Assembly: GCA_964017185.1 (NCBI GenBank)
Contig: OZ024883.1
Coordinates: 1,054,001-1,118,000 of the forward strand
Origin: Rugalucina vietnamica
Taxonomy: Eukaryota; Mollusca; Bivalvia; Lucinida; Lucinidae
Length of the DNA stretch: 64,000 nt
Direction: 5' to 3'
The notes under the pieces were generated by a model. It saw nothing but the letters and a program-made list of their open reading frames with translations. It ran no database searches and was not told where the DNA came from. Below, in pieces: positions 9,314 through 19,189 of the stretch; the first letter of the stretch is position 1; the number at the start of each line of letters is the position of its first letter. A program made the position numbers and the translations under genes.

Positions 9314-10231
9314 ATGGACTCAGAGGAAAATTCTTCTGCCAGTTTTATTCCAGAACACCTCCGAAAGATTCTCAACGTCATCGAGAGCGGCGAAACACGG
9401 CACAAATGGAAGCTGGTCAGGAATGCAGCCAGCTTTACTTTGATAGTTAATTTTCCCGCCAAAACAGACAAAGGACAGGGTCAAGGGAATCAGCCGCCAT
9501 TGAAGAAACGAGCTTCTGGAGTGTCGGCGTGTCAACATAAGGACAAGAAAACAGATTCTTCCGATGTTCGACTAGCTGACCACCCAAAGCCAAAGAAGAA
9601 GAAAACCCCATCTCGTGTGGCCGGGGATCGGAGACGGCGCAGGGAGTTCTGGAAACGTATGAAAGTTGCCAGACGGCTAAGAGCTGAGAACCTTGCTGCC
9701 CACTACGCCAGGCTACAAGAAACAAGGACGGTTGCCAGTCCACAATCTACTGCGGTCAGTCACTCGGAGAATTCCAAGAGCCGCGTGGATCGTAACTCCC
9801 CGGAATCGAGGAGGATTGCCAGTCCGCAGTCACCAGTGGTCAGACATTCAGAGGAATCTGGGTACTTGGATCGTACACCCTTAGTTTCAGAGTCACACAG
9901 TCGTTTAACCATTGAAAGGCAAACCAACATTCAATCGGATATATTAAACGAACTGGCTGCCGAGGAGGCAGAAACAGACAAATCAGTGAATCCTGATAGT
10001 GACGATTCTCAGTTCGAAAAGTGTTTGTTCAATCAGATACCTGACAGCGAACAAGACATTGACTCGCCAGAAAGCTGTGCAAACTGTTTAGCAGAAGGAA
10101 ACTTCCAAAAGTGTTCTGCTTGCAAATATGTGAGATATTGCTCAAAGAAGTGCCAAGCAGAAGATTGGCCATCTCACAAACAGCTGTGTAAAGCTATCAG
10201 AACACTGCCCCGTGTCGAAGAGTGCCTGTAG
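9314..10231 (+). CDS. 305-aa MYND zinc-finger protein carried by a TIR element
   Basis: Intronless ORF from ATG to TAG. The C-terminus (residues about 255-292) is a complete MYND finger: C-x2-C, x8, C-x2-C, then Y-C-x3-C-Q, W-x2-H-x3-C. MYND domains bind proline-rich partners and occur in transcription and chromatin regulators. Before it lies a strongly basic region (KPKKKK...DRRRRREFWKRMK, about residues 94-118), a likely nuclear localisation and nucleic-acid-binding segment, then Ser-rich and acidic linkers with a repeated ASPQS...HSE word. There is no SET domain, so it is not a SMYD methyltransferase. The N-terminus (FIPEHLRKILNVIESG) matches no family I can name. Its position between TIRs suggests an element-encoded accessory protein or a captured host gene. 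The start is chosen at 9314 because the frame before it has no upstream ATG. Confidence 0.8.
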   Translation: MDSEENSSASFIPEHLRKILNVIESGETRHKWKLVRNAASFTLIVNFPAKTDKGQGQGNQPPLKKRASGVSACQHKDKKTDSSDVRLADHPKPKKKKTPSRVAGDRRRRREFWKRMKVARRLRAENLAAHYARLQETRTVASPQSTAVSHSENSKSRVDRNSPESRRIASPQSPVVRHSEESGYLDRTPLVSESHSRLTIERQTNIQSDILNELAAEEAETDKSVNPDSDDSQFEKCLFNQIPDSEQDIDSPESCANCLAEGNFQKCSACKYVRYCSKKCQAEDWPSHKQLCKAIRTLPRVEECL

Positions 10232-10689
10232 ATAAACTTTTAATTCACAGACTTTTATTCACCGGAGCACCTTGTTATAGTAGACATCACAGACTTTTAT
10301 TCACTGGAACACAGTTATTTTATTCACGTTTTAGATAGACTTCACCAAGATAGTGACTTTGTATAGTGCAAAAGTTTTATCCAAACAAATCCCCCCTTTT
10401 ACCGGTTTTACCGGGTGCGCCGATAAGTCAACGGTGGAACTCTACGAAACAACAACAACAACAATGGCGGAACACGAATGAAAAAAATATTTATTCTTCA
10501 AACTGTATTGATAGTAATCAAAATATTTGTACTTTTTACTACTTACAACCAAGAAACTGGTAGGAAAAATGTAGTGCCGGACACGGAGCCATTCCAGTGA
10601 GGATAGGCTCGGTGTCCGGCATTGCCGGACGCGGAGACTCTAGCCTAATTCGTCCGGTACCGGACGCCGAGACACTTCCAATATTAATA

Positions 10690-11097
10690 TTACAAAATAA
10701 CCGAATTACACACGAAATGTAAATACACCGGTAAACGTTATGTTTCCACTTCTCTGGAAAAAGAGGGATACACACATTCTGTGCTGGAGAAAAATTACTA
10801 ACGATTCAAATATCTTTCACAAATGCCTTTATGCTTTCGCACACTCAGAACATATAAGAGGGTTCCATTGGGGTTTACTGATTAGCGATTTTTGGCCATT
10901 TATTTTACCGATTAGCGATTTTTTGGCAAAAATGTTACTGATTAGCGATTTTTGGGCCAACATATTTTACTGATTAGCGATTTTTGGGCCAAACTTTTAC
11001 TGATTAGCGATTTTTAGGCCAAAATTTTACTGATTAGCGATTTCAGAGGTACTCCATTGAAACCCTCATATAAGCGGTTTGTGTACAAGTAATACTA
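10690..11097 (+). repeat. Six-copy GATTAGCGATTTTTGG tandem repeat (10876-11046)
   Basis: ACTGATTAGCGATTTTTGG recurs six times at about 29-36 bp spacing, with variable linkers (CCATTTATTTT, CAAAAATGTT and similar). The array lies between the words GGTTCCATTG and CTCCATTGAA. The sequence before it (10690-10870) is unassigned. Confidence 0.75.
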
Positions 11098-11362
11098 GAC
11101 GAAATGTTCGGTACCTCCTTTCTATGAGTGAACGAGGTACCGAAGTGTAGTGGAGTGCAGGTTAGCCAGCTGATATATCTATCGCCGGTTTGGGCGTCAA
11201 CAAAATGCATCAACGGGAAGAGGGGAGCATGATTTAAAGAAATCGATTGAGTAGATTCAAACAGAGATCAGCTGGCTAAGATGCACCCCGTTACACTTCG
11301 GTGGCAAACATTTGCACAGAGGCACCACGCACGGAAGACCGACGCGAGGATTCCGTCTAATT
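11098..11362. mobile_element. Inverted pair of 9-bp-TSD MITE relatives
   Basis: On the left a reverse-strand copy (starts TAGACGAAAT, contains GAGGTACCGAAGTG and GTTAGCCAGCTGAT); on the right a forward copy (AGATCAGCTGGCTAA, CACTTCGGT, ATTCCGTCTA). They match the small elements at 23627, 24261 and 59900 but are more diverged, and no 9-bp duplication is visible. The two copies face each other and may form one larger inverted element. Confidence 0.5.
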
Positions 11363-11419
11363 CCAACATTAAAACCTCAACGAGGGTGCTATCTCCTTAG
11401 GATTCCGTCTAATACCAAC

Positions 11420-11954
11420 ATTAAAATCCCAACGAGGGTGCTATCTCCTTGACGAGGCACCTAGCTCCATGTCGAGAGGACTAGCTCGGATGGTAATTTA
11501 GTCAATATCCTCCCAAAACAATGTTTCCACCGGATTATTTTGCTTTTACATGTATATGGTTTCAGGGGCTTAGTTTTATCAGGGATGATGTTTCATGCGA
11601 TTGGAAGGATATATATTTGACGAAAAATGACAAAAATAGTGGTCCCAAATCTTCGTGTTGACATATTTTCATTTCGTGTCTTCAATGCTCTTTTACAATC
11701 ATATTCGCACCTTGCATATTCCAAGGACCAATGCTATCAGTGAGTGGAGTCAGATCATACCTACACAGACTACCATTGCCGGATTTTGCAGCAGACAGGT
11801 TATAAAGAAATAAATATTGATAAAATGCTTCGAGACATACCTTTGTTTACTGTTTTCCCGTCTAGAGGACTAGCTCGTGAGTTCCCGGATGTGTCGAGGG
11901 AACAGAATCTCGTTGACTCTTTTTGGAGCTAGTTCCCCTGATTACCGCCCGTGA
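11420..11954. repeat. Right terminal inverted repeat of the 7.9-kb element
   Basis: It is the reverse-complement partner of 4016-4545. Its inner edge carries a partial tandem duplication: the word AACGAGGGTGCTATCTCCTT occurs at about 11380 and again at about 11431, with ATTCCGTCTAAT between them. The outermost bases CCCGTGA adjoin the GTT duplication. Confidence 0.85.
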
Positions 11955-12640
11955 GTTTGGGACCCGCATGTTAAGGAACGCATCAAGAAAATAGAAATGG
12001 TCTAGAGAAGTGCTGCCCGGTGGACCTTAAATGACTATGCAAGATCGTCCAGTGTCCAATGCTTCATCAACTGAACTGGCAGACCCTTGAGACGATCTGT
12101 GGCCCGGCTCTGTCTGTTCTATAAGATTGTAAATGGCCTTGTAGCTGTGCCCATTCCAGATTACATACATCCCTCACACAGGATCTAACGATACCACCAC
12201 TCCATGACTTTCCGTCAAAGTCTGGCAAGGACTATTATAACTACTCCTTCTTTCCACTGGCAGTTGTCCAGTGGAATACCCTCCCAGCCAGTGTTGTAGC
12301 TTCCCCAACATGCCCAAGCCTTGAAATGTTCAAGGCAGCAATTGGGGAGCGGCATCATCCCAAACCCTAGACAGTGCACTGCTTATTTTAACCTGATTTT
12401 AAAGTTTTAGACCCATTATTTCTCATCAGTTTTATGTACTGTCTTAACATTATAAGGTGTTGATCAATCCTAGACAGTTGTTTTTATCTCCCCTTCATCA
12501 TCGATCTAGATTTTAACCTTTCATCTTTCATCTTGACATAGACTCACTATCATTCTTTTTCATAACCCTGACGCGCAGTGCCTGCCAAAAATGCTCGCGA
12601 GGGCATAGGCAGTATTTGAAGGTAGATAGATAGATAGATA
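11955..12640 (+). pseudogene. 3' part of truncated LINE A with GATA-repeat tail
   Basis: It resumes exactly where 4015 stopped: VWDPHVKERIKKIEMV, an in-frame TAG, RSAARWTLNDYARSSSV, then, after frame changes, SVARLCLFYKIVNGLVAVPI and later residues, all collinear with LINE B. A 3'UTR of about 250 bp follows and ends in (TAGA)n at 12622-12640. Stops and frame changes show that it was dead or decaying. Confidence 0.8.
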
Positions 12641-13239
12641 TGGGAGGCGAGAATTTACGGCTGTCGGTCATTTGCCTTTACGGATACGCCATAGATAATT
12701 TCGGACTAAGTCAAAGAGATTTTACAAATCGTATGTGTTCCTTTACGCTGTTGGGCTGGGTTGAACTGAAAGTGTTTCGTCCAGCTTTTCCAGACATCTG
12801 TTCAAGAAAAATGGTATGGTGCAAGATACTGATAATGTATTTTGTTTGCAACTTAAGAAAAATATGTTTCGTGGTATATGCTATAATGCACTTTAATTAA
12901 ATAGTAATATGTGAAATTGCCTTCTCATGGAATCAACTAATTTATATGCACAAACATTTGTGAGAAACTCTGTTCTAGAATTTATCATTTTCTGCAAGAA
13001 AAATAAACAAACAGCATTTTTTCGGAAGAATATTTCCTTTTGAGCAGCCCCCAAATTTTGGACAAGTATATGTTACTTTTGGACTGTCTTTGTGACGTTA
13101 CGGCCGCCAAACTGAGCGCGATACATAATTTGCGAGTATTGTCTTGGAGAATTTACTGCTATATGTTTGTTTTAAGCATATCCTAATTATTAAAAGGCCT
13201 CTGTTTTGAACGAATATGATCAATTATAGAAGAAATACA
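12641..13239. other. Resumed left TIR and interior of the outermost element
   Basis: Positions 12641-12715 are the remainder of the split left TIR (see 3766-14820). An ORF at 12640-12900 begins inside this TIR and has no recognisable domain. The rest is AT-rich and unassigned. Confidence 0.4.
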
Positions 13240-13640
13240 AAATTATACAAACGCGCTTCGAGCGTGTTGACAAAAACGTAAATCCAACATACGTCAGGAG
13301 CACAGTCACGTTTGGGCTCCAAAGATTCTTAAGCATGCTTAAAGATTTTCTGGAAGCTCGACGTGTCTCGGGCTTGTGTCTTGTAGGTTTTGACATGGTT
13401 CCACGCGCGTTACAGGTGCGTTGAATACGCTTTGAACGTGTTTTGTGCACGCTTTATGCACGCCAGTGTATGGTACATGCGCGTTCCGATTTTACAAGAT
13501 ATTGCTTCAGTAACGTGCCCCAAGCGTGTATGAGACGTGCGTTGAACGTTTGATGAACGCCTATAGCGTGTGCTTAGCGTGTCTGGGACGTAACACAAAC
13601 GTACTCCAAAATGTTCAGCCTATTGAGATTTTTTATACAT
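13240..13640 (-). repeat. ACGT/GCGTT-rich repeat, relative of the 21081-22567 element
   Basis: GTTACAGGTGCGTTGAA, CGTTCCGATTTTACAAGA, CCCCAAGCGTGTATGAGACG and GTGTCTGGGACGTAAC occur here in the same order as in 22100-22400. It is therefore a partial internal copy of that TIR element without clear termini. Minus-strand ORFs across it (13220-13598) are by-products. Confidence 0.6.
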
Positions 13641-13779
13641 GTTTGGTAAAATCCCTGCTATAAGCCCCGGTTCCCCGGGGACAAATGACCTTTTACTAAG
13701 CTATCTGAATAATCTTTACTCGCCTATTCCATGGTGGTGAGATTATGCGTAAGTTGGCACTGTGGTGTCAGAGAAAACT

Positions 13780-13782
<3 letters not shown>

Positions 13783-13826
<44 letters not shown>
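13783..13826. repeat. (CA)n microsatellite
   Basis: About 22 uninterrupted CA dinucleotides. Confidence 0.98.
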
Positions 13827-14744
13827 AGGAGAGAGCCTTTGATATTAAATGAACTCAATTCATGTTCTTTAAATTTAACAGCCCATGAAACTAATGTGAT
13901 TAAATGTGAAAGTACAGCTGAATAGTTCTTAAATTAATGTGAGATATTCATGTTTGAAGGTGGGGTTGGACACTAAAATGCTATACTGGCGGGACTCGTC
14001 GGAAGTTAAATCCCGGCACTTAAGCCCCGCTATGTACCTGCTATTTCCGGCTGGTAAAACAGATTCGTAAAACAATAACGGACAGACAAGAAAATTTATG
14101 AAACTTATGAATCAAAAATATCTTCAATTCCTGACGATTCGTGAGACTATTTGTCGTAGGGGCATAACAAAGACAAAACTAAAAGGTTACCTTCCAATAG
14201 TTGAATCCGTAAATCCTGGAAACTTTCTTAGGAAACAGTTACACCAGACACCTCTTCCACTATCCAGTCTGTTTCGCTACAATGTCCGAAAGGAACATAT
14301 ACAGAAAGTCGAAATGTAACATATACGTAGTAAGCAAGTCACCGATACATTTTACATAGGTCGTAAAGGAATATTGACAAAATAGACAAACTATGGCATG
14401 TAAGTATAACATTCGCGATCACTCTTGCCTCAAAAATTTCCACATATTCAAAGTCAAAAGGTTCATCAAAGCTATAAATAATAAATTTATGAACCAGAAA
14501 GTACAAAAATAATTAATTTCATAGCTTTTAACACCGGACTCCAGAACTAAGTCTGCCTTTTGGGCAAACTTTATATAAATATTCTGAGTATGCACACCTC
14601 ATTTTGTAATTCCTCTCATGCAACCACACACCTTATGCTTATTATTATGATTCTTATTGTGTAAACACACTGAATGTGACTGTGTGTTGTCCGAATGTCT
14701 CCAATACCGTGCGTAAATTCTCTATGAGTCCGAAACATTCTTTG
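13827..14744. other. Unassigned interior of the outermost element
   Basis: It contains a 73-codon plus-strand ORF (14098-14319) with a basic C-terminus and no recognised domain. CCGGCACTTAAGCCCCGCTA at about 14013 resembles CCCTGCTATAAGCCCC at about 13651, suggesting a decayed duplication. Nothing else can be supported. Confidence 0.3.
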
Positions 14745-14940
14745 ACTTAGTCGTCAAGGCAAATGACCGATAGCCGTAAATTCACGCCTCCCATATATAC
14801 CTTGTTAACTGGGTGTGATATAGGCCTATATTGAGACTCATTTTGACTGGGCAAGGGTTAACATACATAGCGCATTTAAAAGTCGACAGAGATTGAACTA
14901 TCTTGAACACAAGAACTTACTTGCTTTGGAAGTCACAAAA

Positions 14941-16044
14941 ATGGATACTGTTAAAGTTAAGAGAAAATACGAAGTTGAGCAAGGGAGTTCTGATGAAACA
15001 TTTGAAAGTGTAAGCAATGTCAGTTCAAAGCCATTCTCCAACATTATCTCCGGTCGTCTTGTACAACAGAAACTGATGGAAGGACCACGAGTGCCAGGTC
15101 CTATCATTAACGATCAAATATCAGGAATTGTTCAACTACCGAGCGGTCATGTGGTCGTGGTAGTTCAGCCTATTAAAGGGACTTTTAACCAGAACGGTGG
15201 TAATGATAGATATTTGAAAATACTGGATAAAGGACTAGAGACAAAGCTGTGTATCGATACATGGAGTAAATTACAGCAGCCGCACGAGACGTGTAACAAA
15301 TCTAAAATAAATATAGCATTGTTTGATGGAAGGCGTGTCGCAGCTTCAATTTCTTGTGTTGTGCCGAGCAGAGGGCATGGAGGGCATGTGAATATACTAC
15401 ACGTGTTATCAGTGTTTCCAAACATTGAAATAGGCCAGGAAATCAAATTGAAATATACATGCGAACTCATAGCTTGCTCTAATAATAAGATATATTGTTA
15501 TTCACCGGATCTCAACAAATCAACGCTCATAGCTTGTCCTGGTGTGGAAATGTTGTCAATAAACGGAGAAGTGCTTACAACGATACAGCTATTTGACCAA
15601 GTGTCGTGTTTCTGCCCGTCTGTAGACGGAGGCATCATTTATTTTGGCAATAGAGAGGTGGATGGTTGTAAAACTGAGGTATTCAGGCGTGTAACAAAAG
15701 ACAATGTCGAAGTGTTTAGCCATGCTTGTGTAGAGAAACCGATATATGCTACCGCTGATAAAGCAGGAAATTTGATTGTCCTTACATCACCAGGAAACGT
15801 TATAGTTCTTAACCCAGATGGATCACGTAAACGCGTTTTACTGCACCAAAACTATATGGCAGTTACAGATGAGGATCGGCATTCACTTCTAGATCGTACT
15901 GCGAAGGAAGTTGTCGTTAAAAGGCAACAAACAGCTATACACTTCAGCGAGGACTGTAACATCCTTCTTGTAGCAGGTTTAATCTCGCTTAGGTTTGTCA
16001 CCAGTAAAAAGATATACGCATACAAGCTTCAGTTTTCAAAATAG
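14941..16044 (+). CDS. TRIM/NHL-like beta-propeller protein, intronless
   Basis: The open frame continues upstream to a TAG near 14822, but 14941 is the first ATG (367 aa; MDTVKVKRKYEVEQ). A short charged, Ser-rich N-terminus is followed by repeats of propeller character: ISGIVQLPSGHVVVVV, ELIACSNNKIYCYS, EMLSINGEVLTTIQ, and the NHL-like blade PIYATADKAGNLIVL...VLNPDGSRKRVLL near the C-terminus. This is the layout of the C-terminal half of TRIM2/3/32/56/71-like proteins, which bivalves have in large numbers. No RING, B-box or coiled coil precedes it. It could be the last exon of a larger TRIM gene whose 5' exons are elsewhere, or a retrocopy: it is intronless and followed about 310 bp later by a poly(A) tract. 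Function is likely protein- or RNA-binding; substrate unknown. Confidence 0.7.
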   Translation: MDTVKVKRKYEVEQGSSDETFESVSNVSSKPFSNIISGRLVQQKLMEGPRVPGPIINDQISGIVQLPSGHVVVVVQPIKGTFNQNGGNDRYLKILDKGLETKLCIDTWSKLQQPHETCNKSKINIALFDGRRVAASISCVVPSRGHGGHVNILHVLSVFPNIEIGQEIKLKYTCELIACSNNKIYCYSPDLNKSTLIACPGVEMLSINGEVLTTIQLFDQVSCFCPSVDGGIIYFGNREVDGCKTEVFRRVTKDNVEVFSHACVEKPIYATADKAGNLIVLTSPGNVIVLNPDGSRKRVLLHQNYMAVTDEDRHSLLDRTAKEVVVKRQQTAIHFSEDCNILLVAGLISLRFVTSKKIYAYKLQFSK

Positions 16045-16356
16045 AAATCCCCGTTGCTGTGTACCGAGAAAACGACAAAAACAATTTTCTGATGGAGGAC
16101 TGTGTCTAGTATTCATTCACATGTACTTTGTGAAAGACAAGCATAAAAGCCCGGTAGCTAATTTGACATACATAAAATTGGATAATTTATGGGTTTTTTT
16201 TTTTTTTAACATTTTCCGAAGTGTTTTGCATAGAATTGTGCAAATATATTTCTGTCAGTAGCTCGTGGCAAGCACAGATTGAGACGCTGTAGTTATGGAA
16301 CATGTTCCACCTCCATGTAAATTAGAAGACTAAAACTTTGTTATTGATTATAAATG

Positions 16357-16357
<1 letters not shown>

Positions 16358-16397
<40 letters not shown>
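16358..16397 (+). repeat. Poly(A) tract, possible retrocopy tail
   Basis: A run of about 40 A residues, preceded within 10 bases by TATAAA, a weak polyadenylation-signal variant. It lies in sense orientation downstream of the TRIM/NHL-like ORF. A matching target duplication before 14941 was not found. Confidence 0.6.
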
Positions 16398-16400
<3 letters not shown>

Positions 16401-16630
16401 ATTAGATACACATTTCAATTTACTGTATGACAACCTTTGGTTTTTATTGTTATTGTCTTCTTTGTTTATTACATGTTTATTACATAGTTTTGTCTTTTGT
16501 CTTCGGTCTAATGCCATCTGACTTTCATGCTAACAACTCAATGATTGTCATTACCATAGGAACGTTTAGTTATCCCACAAAAAACATTTACTTGCTAACT
16601 ACCGTTGATAAGGGGCTGACTCAGAAACAA
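16398..16630. other. Unassigned spacer
   Basis: T-rich sequence with no feature I can support; an ORF here (16427-16888) runs into the repeats downstream and is not a gene. Confidence 0.35.
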
Positions 16631-18439
16631 AACATCAGGAAAACATGTCCGTGTTATGTATACCCCCTTGAACCCCATTTTTATATAGCGAAACTGGGGT
16701 ATGCAGGGGTATACCCATTTTTAGCTCACCTGAGCCGAAGGCTCACAGGTGAGCTTATAGTATACCCATGCTCTGTCGTCCGTCCGTCGTCCGTCTGTCC
16801 GTCGTCCGTCGTCCACAATTTCAAAGAGATCTTCTCCTCTGAAACCGCTGGGCCAATCAAAGCAAAACTTCATGTGGAGCATCCTTAGGAAGGGGGAACG
16901 AAAGTTTATATAAATGGTCCAGGTCACATGACCAAGATGGCCGCCATGGCTATAAATAGCAAAAACCTTTAAAATCTTCTTCTCCAGAACCAGTGGACCG
17001 ATTTCCACGAAACTTGGTCTGTAGCATCGGGGACGCGGGCCCATAATAATTTATATAAATCATGACCGTAGGATGACCTTGACCTATTTTACGGCAAGGT
17101 CAACTTAGGTCGCCAATGCATTTGAATGGGAAAAAATGGTAAAATGCTATTTAATGGGTAAAACTTACTGGTAATTGGCAAATGGACAGAAGATTAATGT
17201 TAATGGAAAATTTTAGCCCCTGTGGGGTTGTCTGCCCCTCCCCCGGGGCTATATACATGTATATGACCATAATATTCAAACAGCTTTTTCTCAGAAACTG
17301 CTTAGCCAATCAAAGCCAAACTTTATGTGGAGCATCCTTGGGAAGAGGAAAGAAATGAAAGTTTATATAAATGATCAAGGTCACATGACCAAGGTGGCCG
17401 CCATGGCTATAAATAGCAAAAACGTTTAAAAATCTTCTTTTTCAGAACCAGAAGGCCTATGATTTTGAAACGGTGTGGAGCATCTGGGAATGGAGCTCTA
17501 CAAAGTGTATATAAATCATGACCCTGGAATGACCTTGACCTATTTTACGGCAAGGTCAACTTAGGTCGCCCATGCATTGGAATGGGAAAAAGTAGGAAAA
17601 TCTAATTAAATGGCAGAAAACATGCTAGAAATGAGCAAATGGACAAAAGATTTATGTTTAAGAAAATATTTTGGGCCCAAGGGGGTTGTCTGCCCCTGCC
17701 CCGGGGCTATATACATGTATATGACCATGATATTTAAACATCTTCTTCTCTTATATCGCTTGGCCAATCAAAGCCAAACTTTTTGTGGAGCATCCTTAGG
17801 AAGAGGGAATGAAAGTTTGTTGAAAATAGTCAAGGTCACATGACCAAGATGGCCGCCATGGTTATAAATAGCAAAAACGTTTAAAAATCTTCTTCAGAAC
17901 CAGAAGGCCTATGATTTTGAAACTTAGTATGAAGCATCTAGGAATGAAGCTCTACAAAGTTTATATAAATCATAACCCTGGGATGACCTTGATCTATTTT
18001 ACGGCAAGGTCAACTTAGGTCGCTTATGCATTTGAATGGGAAAAATAGGAAAATGTCATGTAATGGCAGAAAACTTGCTAGGAATGAGCAAATGGACAGA
18101 AGATTCATGCTTATGAAAATATTTTAGGCCCAGGGGTTGTCTGCCTCTGCCCCGGAGCTACATACATGTAGATGACCATAATATTCAAACAGTTTTTTCT
18201 CAGAAACTGCTTAGCCAATCAAAGCCAAACCTTATGTGGAGCATCCTTAGGAAGAGGAAATAAAAGTTTATATAAATGGTCAATGTCACATGACCAAGAT
18301 GGCCGCCATGGCTATAAATAGCATTTTTAGCTCGACTGCACGAAGTGCATAGAGCTATTGCAGTCACCCCGGTCGTCCACGTTCCCGTTCCCGTTCCCGT
18401 TCCCGTGCGCGTTCCCGTGCGCGTGCGCGTCACACTTGC

Positions 18440-19120
18440 GTTAAAGTTTTCTAGAAGTCCATATCTTGACAACCACTCATCAGAAAGCATTCATACTTGG
18501 ACCATAGATACCCTGTAGGGTTAGCTTTCATTCCATGGCATCGGGCCCCTGGGTCCAGGCCAGGGGGTGGGGCTGGAGGTTAAAATATAGAACACCTTCA
18601 AAAATGGCAATTCTTATGTTAAAGTTTTCTAGAAGTCCATATCTTGACAACCACTCATCAGAAAGCATTGATACTTGTGCCATTGACACCCTGTAGGGTC
18701 GGCTTTCATTCCATGGCATCAGATCCCTGGGTCCATGCCAGGGGGTGGGGCTAGAGGTTAAAATCTAGAACACCATTAATAATAATGGCTTTTCTGTGAT
18801 ATAGTATTCTAGAAGTCTATATCTTGAAAACTTTTTATCAGAGGGCTTTCATACTCGAACCAGAGGTACCCTGTAGGGTTGAGTTTCATTCCATGGCATC
18901 GGGCCCCTGGGTCCATGCCTGGGGGTGGGGCTGGAGGTTAAAAACTAGAACACTAAAAAATAGATGTACTGCTGTGTAACTTTTACAAGGAGGCATATCT
19001 TGACAACAACTTATCATAAAGCATTCATACTTCATACACTTTAGGTTCCATGATATAAAACCTCTGGGTCGGAGTCAGGGGACGGGGCTAGAGGTCAAAA
19101 TCTAGAACTCCCCGAATTTT
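18440..19120 (+). repeat. Four tandem units of about 175 bp
   Basis: Each unit contains TTTTCTAGAAGTCCATATCT, ACCCTGTAGGGTT, TCCATGGCATC and GGGGGTGGGGCT. The last unit is the most diverged. Confidence 0.8.
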
Positions 19121-19189
19121 TTTTTCTTTTTATTTCTTAATAGAAACAACTTAGGAGGATGGTTGGTCATTCATCCTTTGACTTTGTGA

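Larger units (their letters stand above)
7655..10675. mobile_element. 3-kb TIR element carrying the MYND protein
   Basis: Both ends start GTGTCTCGGCG(T)(A/C)CGG inward. The terminal 150 or so bases match between 7655-7825 and the reverse complement of 10530-10675, and a subterminal block (TTGACTTATCGGCGCACC) recurs at about 8010-8035 and inverted at about 10408-10425. TATTAATA lies next to the left end (647-654 of the 7 kb) and six bases beyond the right end (10682-10689), a possible 8-bp duplication. The only sizeable ORF inside is the MYND gene. No transposase is seen. Confidence 0.7.
4016..11954. mobile_element. 7.9-kb element with about 530-bp TIRs and GTT target duplication
   Basis: The left end (4016) reads TCACGGGTGGTAATCAGGGG; the right end is its reverse complement with one mismatch in the first 30 bases. 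GTT is present once on each side (4013-4015 and 11955-11957), and removing the insert restores the LINE codons for A-A-V-W-D-P. The 3-bp duplication and CACGGG end recall CACTA-type or Harbinger-type transposons, but no transposase was recognised. Contents include a reverse-strand LINE, the MYND-carrying element and several smaller repeats. Confidence 0.8.
3766..14820. mobile_element. Outermost TIR element, split by a LINE in its left TIR
   Basis: The right TIR at about 14745-14820 (reverse strand) reads GTTAACAAGGTATATATGGG, then AGGCGTGAATTTACGG and so on. The left TIR is split: its first part lies at 3766-3795 (GTTAACAAGGTATA) and the rest resumes at about 12640 (TATGGGAGGCGAGAATTTAC). The insert between them is the truncated LINE, which itself holds the 7.9-kb element. 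Without inserts this element is about 2.2 kb; its interior is 12700-14745. No transposase was recognised. Confidence 0.55.

Noticed and set aside
9314-10231. SMYD-type histone methyltransferase
   Set aside because: Only the MYND finger is present; there is no SET domain and the finger is at the C-terminus.
16721-17044. Minus-strand 107-codon ORF with protein-like stretches (and similar ORFs at 18200-18490 and 28128-28325)
   Set aside because: They are translations of the AGCTCAC repeat and recur with every copy in varying frames.
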